DNA of 5,359 bases, taken from positions 1 through 5,359 of the forward strand of contig JALWOO010000433.1 of the NCBI GenBank assembly GCA_027083485.1, in the 5' to 3' direction. The notes under the pieces are model-generated. The model saw only the letters and a list, made by a program, of their open reading frames with translations, was not told the DNA's origin and did not search any database. Shown here one piece after another: positions 1-4,873 of the stretch. This DNA comes from Amylibacter sp. Its GTDB lineage: Bacteria > Pseudomonadota > Alphaproteobacteria > Rhodobacterales > Rhodobacteraceae. The first letter of the stretch is position 1, and each line of letters opens with the position of its first letter. A program made the position numbers and the translations under genes.

Positions 1-762
1 TGGAAAGAGGCCGTCGATACCGGCGCGCGTCTGGGGGTGGATGCCTTTATCGTCGCCGACATGGGGGTGGCCGAATACATCTACAAAACCCATCCGGAAA
101 TCCGCTTGCATCTGTCGGTGCAGGCCGCAGCCTCCACGCCCGAAGCAATCCGGTTCTATTGCCGCGAATTCAACGTCAAACGGGTGGTGTTGCCGCGAAT
201 TCTGACGGTGCCGGAAATCAAGACCATGGCCGAAGAAATCCCCTGCGAGATCGAAACCTTCATTTTCGGCAACCATGGCCTTATGGTCGAAGGCCGCTGT
301 TCGTTAACCAATTACATTACCGGCCTGTCAACCAATATGGACGGGGTCTGTTCCCCCGCAGCAGAGGTGCAGTACATCAAGGATGCCGCCGGAAACCTGA
401 CAACGCGGCTCGGTGAATTTACCATTGATTGTTTTTCCTGTTCGGAAAACGCCGGTTATCCGACGATCTGCAAGGGGCGCTATGAAACACCGGCGCATGA
501 CGGTGCCTATTATGCCTTTGAGGAACCGATCAGCCTGAACCTGTCTTCCCTGCTGCCGGATTTGATGGCCGCCGGCGTCACCGCGCTGAAAATCGAAGGG
601 CGCCAACGGTCGCGCGCCTATGTGAAATCCGTAGTCAGTGCCTATCGCAAGGCAGTGGATAGCATCATGGCAGGAAAAGAGCCGGAAATCTCCGGCCTGC
701 TGGCCCTGACCGAAGGACAAAAAGAAACGCAAGGCGCGTTCAAAAGCAAGACTTGGCGGTAA
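1..762 (+). CDS. ubiU: Anaerobic ubiquinone biosynthesis protein UbiU (peptidase U32 family), 5'-truncated by the window
   Basis: UbiU acts with UbiV as a cytoplasmic Fe-S heterodimer in the O2-independent hydroxylation steps of ubiquinone synthesis. Frame 1 is open from base 1, so the Met at base 37 is internal; by alignment to my recollection of E. coli UbiU (331 aa) about 76 N-terminal residues lie outside the window. The U32 signatures are clear: LSVQAAAST, RVVLPRILT, EGRCSLTNYITG, GVCSPA, AGYPTICKGRYE, LKIEGRQRSRAYV and a C-terminal ETQGAFKSKTWR. Counting the Met at base 37 as residue 1, C88, C105 and C145 match E. coli cluster ligands C176, C193 and C232. The position of the fourth ligand, C169, is Gly81 (FGNHGLMVEGRC, against FGSLC-type in E. 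coli). Two additional cysteines, C132 and C135 (IDCFSCSENAGYP), occur between ligands three and four. The stop is 2 nt before the ubiV ATG, so the genes form one operon. I am sure of the family; the function of the altered cluster site is open. Confidence 0.93.
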   Translation, partial: WKEAVDTGARLGVDAFIVADMGVAEYIYKTHPEIRLHLSVQAAASTPEAIRFYCREFNVKRVVLPRILTVPEIKTMAEEIPCEIETFIFGNHGLMVEGRCSLTNYITGLSTNMDGVCSPAAEVQYIKDAAGNLTTRLGEFTIDCFSCSENAGYPTICKGRYETPAHDGAYYAFEEPISLNLSSLLPDLMAAGVTALKIEGRQRSRAYVKSVVSAYRKAVDSIMAGKEPEISGLLALTEGQKETQGAFKSKTWR

Positions 763-764
763 CA

Positions 765-1673
765 ATGACCCAACTGACAATCGCACCGATCCTGTTCCAC
801 TGGAGCGCGGAACAAAAGCTCGATTTCTATTCCCGTATCGCCGATGAAGCGCCCGTTGACGTGGTTTACCTTGGAGAAGTGATCTGTTCCAAACGCACGC
901 CGTTTTTCGAAAAACATTATGACACGGTGGCAGAGCGCCTGACACGGGCCGGAAAAAAGGTTGTTTTTTCAACACTCTCCGAAGTGATGCTTAAGCGGGA
1001 ACGCAATATGATAGCCGGTTTTTGTGATCTGGAGGATTACGAACTGGAAATCAACGACAGCTCTGCGCTCTGGCATCTGGAGGGCAAGGCATTTCGCATA
1101 GGTTCGCTGATGAATGTCTATAACGAGGATACAATGCGGTTTCTGGCCAGCCGTGGAGCCACCCATTTCAGCCTGCCAAGCGAATTGCCTGCCACCTCGG
1201 TTGGCATTCTGGCACAGACAGCGCAAGAGCTGGGCGCGGGCTGTGAAATTCAGGTGTTTGGCCGCGCTTCGCTGGCCCTGTCCGCGCGTTGCTATCACGC
1301 CCGCGCCCACAACCGGATCAAGGATAACTGCCAGTTTGTTTGTGAAAATGATCCGGACGGCATGCCGCTCAACACCTTGGATCAGCAGGAATTCCTGACC
1401 ATCAACGGCATTCAGACCCTCTCGCAAAGCTATGTAAATCTGCTTGGGGAACTGGAAACCATGACCCGCATGGGGATCAGCCATTTCCGGCTGGTACCCC
1501 ATACGCAGGATATGGTGGCCGTGGCCCGGATATTCCGCGATACGCTGGACGGGAAAACGGCTGTTGAGCAAGCCCAACATCGCCTCGCTGCGCTGAACAT
1601 CCCCGCCCCGTTTTCCAACGGGTTCTGGCATGGGCAAGCAGGCCACAAATGGGTGGAATCAGCCCGTGTCTAG
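765..1673 (+). CDS. ubiV: Anaerobic ubiquinone biosynthesis protein UbiV (peptidase U32 family)
   Basis: UbiV is the partner of UbiU in O2-independent ubiquinone ring hydroxylation and carries its own [4Fe-4S] cluster. The ATG start gives 302 aa, close to E. coli UbiV (292 aa). An in-frame TTG at 753 would add four residues and overlap ubiU by 10 nt; the ATG is preferred because MTQLTIAPILFHW is a normal family N-terminus and it leaves a 2-nt gap after the ubiU stop. No strong Shine-Dalgarno is visible (a GGCGG lies nearby), which suits translational coupling. Cys41 (GEVICSKRTPFF), Cys176, Cys189 and Cys193 (ARCYHARAHN then NCQFVC) reproduce the spacing of the E. coli ligands C39, C180, C193 and C197, so the cluster site is intact, unlike that of the neighbouring UbiU. 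The C-terminus FSNGFWHGQAGHKWV is family-like. The gene ends 15 bp from the convergent DUF2842 gene. Confidence 0.95.
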   Translation: MTQLTIAPILFHWSAEQKLDFYSRIADEAPVDVVYLGEVICSKRTPFFEKHYDTVAERLTRAGKKVVFSTLSEVMLKRERNMIAGFCDLEDYELEINDSSALWHLEGKAFRIGSLMNVYNEDTMRFLASRGATHFSLPSELPATSVGILAQTAQELGAGCEIQVFGRASLALSARCYHARAHNRIKDNCQFVCENDPDGMPLNTLDQQEFLTINGIQTLSQSYVNLLGELETMTRMGISHFRLVPHTQDMVAVARIFRDTLDGKTAVEQAQHRLAALNIPAPFSNGFWHGQAGHKWVESARV

Positions 1674-1699
1674 GGGCAGAATCCAGATTTACTTTTTTT
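1669..1699 (+). terminator. Possible weak intrinsic terminator at the end of ubiUV
   Basis: A short imperfect hairpin overlaps the ubiV stop: TCT(A)GG at 1669-1674 can pair with CCAGA at 1683-1687 across an 8-nt loop. It is followed by TTTAC and a run of seven T at 1693-1699. The position after the last gene of the pair is right, but the stem is only five pairs with a bulge, and the T run also encodes the lysine-rich end of the convergent DUF2842 gene. Treat as tentative. Confidence 0.3.
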
Positions 1700-1922
1700 C
1701 GTTCGGATCCGCATCGGGATCGGCCTGACCGACCCCTTTAAAGACGAATTTGAACGGTACAGCCCAAAGGAACCCCAGTGCGGCATAAACCAGCACTTCC
1801 AGCCAGAACGGCGGCCGGTCAAGCCAATTCATGATGCTGACGGCCACCACCACATAGAGCGGCAGGCCGATCAGCAACAACACCAGCGACCAGCGCCGGC
1901 GGGCTTTGTATGACAGGGCCAT
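1689..1922 (-). CDS. DUF2842 family small membrane protein
   Basis: This 77-residue protein has two predicted membrane helices, about residues 11-33 (WSLVLLLIGLPLYVVVAV) and 39-61 (FWLEVLVYAALGFLWAVPF), joined by a short NWLDRPP turn. A basic N-terminus (SYKARRR) and a charged tail (QADPDADPNEKK) flank them. The pattern LSYKARRR, LPLYVVVAV, DRPPFWLE, WAVPFKFVFKGVGQADP is that of DUF2842 proteins of alphaproteobacteria, as I recall that family; no biochemical function is known to me. Its ATG shares one base with the purA TGA (TGATG), and no Shine-Dalgarno precedes it, so it is probably translated by coupling to purA in a purA-DUF2842 operon. The basic N-terminus suggests a cytoplasmic start, and the two helices would then put both ends inside (inference). 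Confidence 0.88.
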   Translation of the reverse strand: MALSYKARRRWSLVLLLIGLPLYVVVAVSIMNWLDRPPFWLEVLVYAALGFLWAVPFKFVFKGVGQADPDADPNEKK

Positions 1923-3214
1923 CAGTCGGCAAACGGGTCGGTGACCAGAATGGTATCCTCCCGCTCCGGACTGGTGGACAGCATCGCCACCGGACAGTCG
2001 ATCAGTTCCTCGACACGGCGCACGTATTTGATCGCCTCGGCGGGCAGATCATTCCAGCTGCGCGCGCCAACGGTGCTTTCGCTCCAGCCTTTCATGGTTT
2101 CATAAACCGGCGTCACACGGGCCTGTTGATCGGCGGCTGTGGGCAGATAATCCAGCCGTTTGCCATCCAGTTCATAGGCTACGCAGATTTTCAATTCTTC
2201 CAGCCCGTCCAGCACGTCCAGTTTGGTAAAGGCAATACCGTTAACGCCGGAAATGGCGCAGGTCTGGCGCACAAGCACCGCATCAAACCAGCCACAGCGG
2301 CGCGAACGTCCTGTAACGGTGCCTTTTTCATGGCCGACCGTGGCAAGGTGTTCGCCCACATCATCAAACAATTCACAGGCAAAAGGCCCCTCACCCACAC
2401 GGGTTGTATAGGCCTTGACGATGCCCAGCACGAAATCAATCGCCCCCGGCCCCACGCCCACACCCGATGCCGCCATACCGGCGGTGGTGGTGGAGGAGGT
2501 CACAAACGGATAGGTACCGAAATCCACATCCAGCAGCGAGCCTTGCGCGCCTTCAAACAGGATGCGTTTGCCGGCCTTGCGTTTTTCGTTCAACACCTTC
2601 CAGACAGGTTTGGCGTAGGGCAGGATTTCCGGCGCAATCGCCAGCAGCTTGGCCTTCAGTTCGGCCGCATCGATTCCCGGCAGGCCCAGCCCCTTGCGCA
2701 GGGCGTTATGGTGGGTCATCAGACGGATGATGCGCAGATCAAGGGTTGCTTCATCGGCCAGATCCGCCACGCGGATCACACGGCGCCCGACCTTGTCCTC
2801 ATAGCACGGACCAATCCCGCGCCCTGTGGTGCCGATTTTGGCAACCGAGTTCTGGCCTTCGCGGGCACGGTCCAATTCGCCATGCAGCGGCAGGATCAGC
2901 GGTGTGTTTTCCGCGATCATCAGGTTATCGGTGGAAATCTCCACCCCCTGCCCGCGCAGCTTGGCCATTTCCTCGACCAATGCCCATGGGTCCAGCACCA
3001 CGCCGTTGCCGATCACCGCCAGCTTGCCCTTGCGCAGCAACCCCGATGGCAGCGCGGAGAGTTTGTAAACCTCCCCGTCGATCACCAGTGTATGCCCGGC
3101 GTTATGCCCGCCTTGAAAACGCGCGATCACATCGGCGCGCTCAGAGAGCCAATCCACAATTTTACCTTTGCCTTCGTCGCCCCACTGGGCACCGACAACC
3201 ACCACATTGGCCAT
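1922..3214 (-). CDS. purA: Adenylosuccinate synthetase
   Basis: PurA joins IMP and aspartate using GTP to form adenylosuccinate, the first committed step from IMP to AMP, in the cytoplasm. The 430-residue length matches the family (E. coli 432 aa). The N-terminus [18 protein letters not shown] contains the GTP-binding loop with catalytic Asp13, and HNAGHT (residues 37-42) carries catalytic His41. Further family blocks are [13 protein letters not shown] (129-141), [19 protein letters not shown] (218-236), [15 protein letters not shown] (239-253), [16 protein letters not shown] (298-313), FTKLDVLDG (329-337) and a C-terminal [12 protein letters not shown]. All key regions are present with no frame break. 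The ATG at 3214 is supported by a GAAAGAGG Shine-Dalgarno six bases upstream. It is followed directly by the DUF2842 gene and is divergent from the sulfatase. Long frames on the opposite strand here are only shadows of this gene. Confidence 0.98.
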   Translation of the reverse strand: MANVVVVGAQWGDEGKGKIVDWLSERADVIARFQGGHNAGHTLVIDGEVYKLSALPSGLLRKGKLAVIGNGVVLDPWALVEEMAKLRGQGVEISTDNLMIAENTPLILPLHGELDRAREGQNSVAKIGTTGRGIGPCYEDKVGRRVIRVADLADEATLDLRIIRLMTHHNALRKGLGLPGIDAAELKAKLLAIAPEILPYAKPVWKVLNEKRKAGKRILFEGAQGSLLDVDFGTYPFVTSSTTTAGMAASGVGVGPGAIDFVLGIVKAYTTRVGEGPFACELFDDVGEHLATVGHEKGTVTGRSRRCGWFDAVLVRQTCAISGVNGIAFTKLDVLDGLEELKICVAYELDGKRLDYLPTAADQQARVTPVYETMKGWSESTVGARSWNDLPAEAIKYVRRVEELIDCPVAMLSTSPEREDTILVTDPFAD

Positions 3215-3220
3215 TTCAAG

Positions 3221-3228
3221 CCTCTTTC
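3221..3228 (-). promoter_or_regulatory. Ribosome binding site of purA
   Basis: On the minus strand GAAAGAGG lies six bases before the purA ATG. It supports that ATG as the real start and rejects any longer minus-strand reading. Confidence 0.7.
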
Positions 3229-3303
3229 ATCTAATGAAAACCTCGCCCCGTATAACGGTAGCTTTCAAATTTCGAAACCATAAAATGCGCCTGCGACATC
3301 GGG

Positions 3304-3333
3304 TTGGATTTTTGCCGGTCTTTTGGGTATACA
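3304..3333 (+). promoter_or_regulatory. Candidate sigma-70 promoter of the sulfatase gene
   Basis: TTGGAT (3304-3309) and TATACA (3328-3333) are separated by 18 bp, near the ideal sigma-70 spacing. Transcription would begin near 3340, about 25 bases before the sulfatase ATG. The -10 matches TATAAT in five of six bases and the -35 matches TTGACA in four of six. Supported only by pattern and position. Confidence 0.45.
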
Positions 3334-3347
3334 GAAATTATCAATTT

Positions 3348-3354
3348 AAGGGGA
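3348..3354 (+). promoter_or_regulatory. Ribosome binding site of the sulfatase gene
   Basis: AAGGGGA lies 11 bases before the ATG at 3366. The spacing is slightly long. It is the only purine-rich ribosome-binding-like motif in this stretch and favours the ATG at 3366 over upstream in-frame ATGs that fall inside purA or the promoter. Confidence 0.55.
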
Positions 3355-3365
3355 TCACTTTTACA

Positions 3366-4676
3366 ATGCCTATTTCAATGTGCCGACTTCTTGCTGGACT
3401 CCTGATGATTTTCGGGCTGGGTGCCCAGACTGCCTTGGCCAGCCCGAATATTTTACTGGTGATTGCCGATGATATGGGGCTGGATGCCAGCCCCTGCCAT
3501 TCGGTCGGCAGCACCTCCGCCAATATGCCAACCCTGAAAGGCCTGTGCGAAAACGGGATGGTTTTTGATCGTGCCTATACCCCTCCGGTCAGCTCTCCAA
3601 CACGGGCAGCAATCCTGACAGGGAAATACAGTTTTCGCACCGGCATTGGCGGGGCGATAAATCTAAAACGCAACCCTGTGACCTTGTCGCCCGACGAAGT
3701 CAGCCTGTTTGACCAATTCCAAACCCAGCTGCCCGACTATAATACTGCCCTGATCGGCAAATGGCATCTGTCCAGCGGCAAAACCGATTTCACCCATCCC
3801 GCCAAGCTCGGCGTGAAGAATTATTTCGGTAATTTTCACGGGTTCATCAAGAACTATTACCATTGGCCGGTGGTTGAGAACGGCAAGCAACACAAGATTG
3901 ACGGCTATTCAACCACTGTGTTGACCGATCGTGCGGTCAAATGGGTAAGCAAGCAGAAAAAGCCCTGGTTCTTGTGGCTTGCCTATAGCAGCCCGCATTT
4001 GCCTTTTCATGTGCCCCCGTCCAATTTGCACAGTTACAGCGGCATTCGCTATGGCGACAAACCCAAAGGGCCGGCGCGCAAACGCTATTATTTTGCTGCC
4101 CTGCAAGCACTGGATACGGAGCTGGGCCGGCTGTTGAATTCCCTGAAGCCGGAGACACGCAAAAACACGGTTGTGATTTTTATGAGCGACAACGGTACCC
4201 CGGCGAAAGTTGCCGACAATGTATATAAACGCGGCACCAAAAAGACCTTGTTTGAAGGGGGGATCAACGTGCCGATGGTGTTTTCAGGGCCAGGCATCAA
4301 AATTGGGCGGAGTCAGGCACTGGTGAATACAACAGACTTGTACAGCACGATTCTGGCGCAAGCCGGAGCCAAAGCGGAAACACCGGATTCACTGGATTTC
4401 TCGGAAGCGTTAAAAGGCGGGAAAGGCAAACGTGATCTGGTGTTTGTCGAACATTTTTCCAACAACAAAAACCTGAAAGGCGCGGTGTTTGGCTGGGCCA
4501 TTCGCGATGCGCGCTATAAATTGCTGCACAAGGCCGACGGGAAAGAGCTGTTGTTTGATTTGGAAAACGACCAGTTCGAACGGATAAACCTGTTGCTTGG
4601 CGACCCGAATCCAGATGTTGAAAACATTCGGATCCGGTTGCAAAAAGCACAAGAAGAAATCATGAACAGCCCGTAA
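3366..4676 (+). CDS. Secreted type I (S1-like) sulfatase with Ser-type formylglycine motif
   Basis: A 436-residue exported sulfatase of the alkaline phosphatase superfamily; it would hydrolyse a sulfate ester in the periplasm or outside the cell. The substrate cannot be told from sequence. The ATG at 3366 opens a clear signal peptide (RLLAGLLMIFGLGAQTALA) with likely cleavage after the AxA site at residue 25. Metal ligands are visible as ADD (Asp35-Asp36) and SDNG (Asp275-Asn276). The maturation motif is S-S-P-T-R at residues 76-80, followed by AAILTG, so Ser76 (AGC codon, 3591-3593) would become formylglycine. GKWH (131-134), SSPH (His211) and KKTLFEGG (292-299) supply further active-site residues. 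Ser-type sites are matured by the radical-SAM anaerobic sulfatase-maturating enzyme, which is not in the window. The frame also runs upstream to 3168, but that part lies antisense to purA. Family certain; exact S1 subfamily not assigned. It is shorter than many sulfatases (about 500 aa), but the core is complete. Confidence 0.93.
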   Translation: MPISMCRLLAGLLMIFGLGAQTALASPNILLVIADDMGLDASPCHSVGSTSANMPTLKGLCENGMVFDRAYTPPVSSPTRAAILTGKYSFRTGIGGAINLKRNPVTLSPDEVSLFDQFQTQLPDYNTALIGKWHLSSGKTDFTHPAKLGVKNYFGNFHGFIKNYYHWPVVENGKQHKIDGYSTTVLTDRAVKWVSKQKKPWFLWLAYSSPHLPFHVPPSNLHSYSGIRYGDKPKGPARKRYYFAALQALDTELGRLLNSLKPETRKNTVVIFMSDNGTPAKVADNVYKRGTKKTLFEGGINVPMVFSGPGIKIGRSQALVNTTDLYSTILAQAGAKAETPDSLDFSEALKGGKGKRDLVFVEHFSNNKNLKGAVFGWAIRDARYKLLHKADGKELLFDLENDQFERINLLLGDPNPDVENIRIRLQKAQEEIMNSP

Positions 4677-4804
4677 AGCGCCCGTCTTCTTGCTCTCAAC
4701 AGCCTCTCATACCATTTTGTTATCGTTAAAATAAATGATTTCAGACGGCCAAGAGCTTATAAATACCATATCCGCTGCATTTTATTGGAATATTCTTGGC
4801 CAAC

Positions 4805-4818
4805 TTGACAAAAGTCAA
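4805..4818 (+). promoter_or_regulatory. FNR/FnrL-type (Crp-Fnr family) binding site
   Basis: TTGACAAAAGTCAA is a perfect 5-4-5 inverted repeat fitting TTGAY-N4-RTCAA, the half-site layout recognised by FNR-like regulators (E. coli FNR: TTGAT-N4-ATCAA). Its centre at 4811.5 would be at -41.5, the class II activator position, for a start site near 4853, and a TACTAA word lies exactly at the matching -10 position (4841-4846). The first six bases also spell a consensus -35 box TTGACA, so a simple promoter is an alternative, but no good -10 follows at 16-18 bp. Confidence 0.5.
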
Positions 4819-4832
4819 TAAACTCTGACTTT
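4811..4832. repeat. Second dyad AAAGTCA-N8-TGACTTT overlapping the FNR-type site
   Basis: A perfect 7-bp inverted repeat (4811-4817 and 4826-4832) with an 8-bp spacer shares its left arm with the FNR-type dyad. The two TGAC words at 4806 and 4826 are 20 bp apart, about two helical turns. It could be an operator for a second regulator, or a by-product of the shared GTCA word. Confidence 0.4.
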
Positions 4833-4846
4833 CACCTCGCTACTAA

Positions 4847-4868
4847 AGGCCCAAACTCAACCGGGCCT
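4847..4868 (+). repeat. Short hairpin AGGCCC / GGGCCT in the leader
   Basis: AGGCCC (4847-4852) and GGGCCT (4863-4868) can form a six-pair GC stem with a 10-nt loop, ending five bases before the ATG at 4874. It takes up the place where a Shine-Dalgarno should be, and no other good one is seen. If transcription starts near 4853 the left arm would not be in the mRNA, so a role depends on the true start site. Confidence 0.35.
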
Positions 4869-4873
4869 CCCCA

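Larger units (their letters stand above)
3215..3365. other. Divergent purA / sulfatase intergenic region
   Basis: This 151-bp stretch must hold the control regions of both purA (minus) and the sulfatase (plus). It is more AT-rich than the flanking genes. It contains the 8-bp palindrome TTTCGAAA at 3270-3277, preceded by TTTCAAA, and a TATAAC/TTATAC word near 3250-3256 that could be part of a minus-strand -10 box, though no good -35 partner was found. No small gene was recognised. Confidence 0.55.
4677..4873 (+). other. AT-rich spacer with several dyad symmetries
   Basis: No gene was found in these 197 bp. The first 80 bases show no convincing hairpin plus T-run terminator for the sulfatase. 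TATAAA at 4758-4763 resembles a -10 box but has only a poor -35 match (ATGATT, 4735-4740). Further on lie GAATATTC (4788-4795), TTGGCCAA (4796-4803), the FNR-type dyad (4805-4818), a second overlapping dyad (4811-4832) and a small GC hairpin (4847-4868). The density of symmetry suggests a control region for the downstream gene. Confidence 0.5.

Noticed and set aside
753..764. TTG start for ubiV four codons earlier
   Set aside because: It is possible but overlaps ubiU by 10 nt and adds residues not typical of the family; the ATG at 765 gives a normal N-terminus.
328..975. 215-codon minus-strand frame spanning the ubiU-ubiV junction
   Set aside because: It lies antisense to two well-recognised genes and shows no family motif or start signal.
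969..1646. 225-codon minus-strand frame opposite ubiV
   Set aside because: Antisense to UbiV, whose four cluster cysteines and C-terminus prove the plus-strand frame; no motifs in the shadow.
1910..3283. 457-codon open frame on the plus strand opposite purA
   Set aside because: The minus strand encodes a full, motif-perfect PurA here. The plus-strand translation is rich in His, Gln and Arg with no recognisable domain, as expected for an antisense shadow of a GC-rich gene.
3168..3365. 66-residue N-terminal extension of the sulfatase to an ATG at 3168
   Set aside because: It would start inside purA and cross the promoter and RBS region. The ATG at 3366 directly begins a normal signal peptide.
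3708..3720. TTGACCAATTCC inside the sulfatase gene as an FNR half-site or -35 box
   Set aside because: It has no second half-site and no matching -10, and lies in conserved coding sequence.
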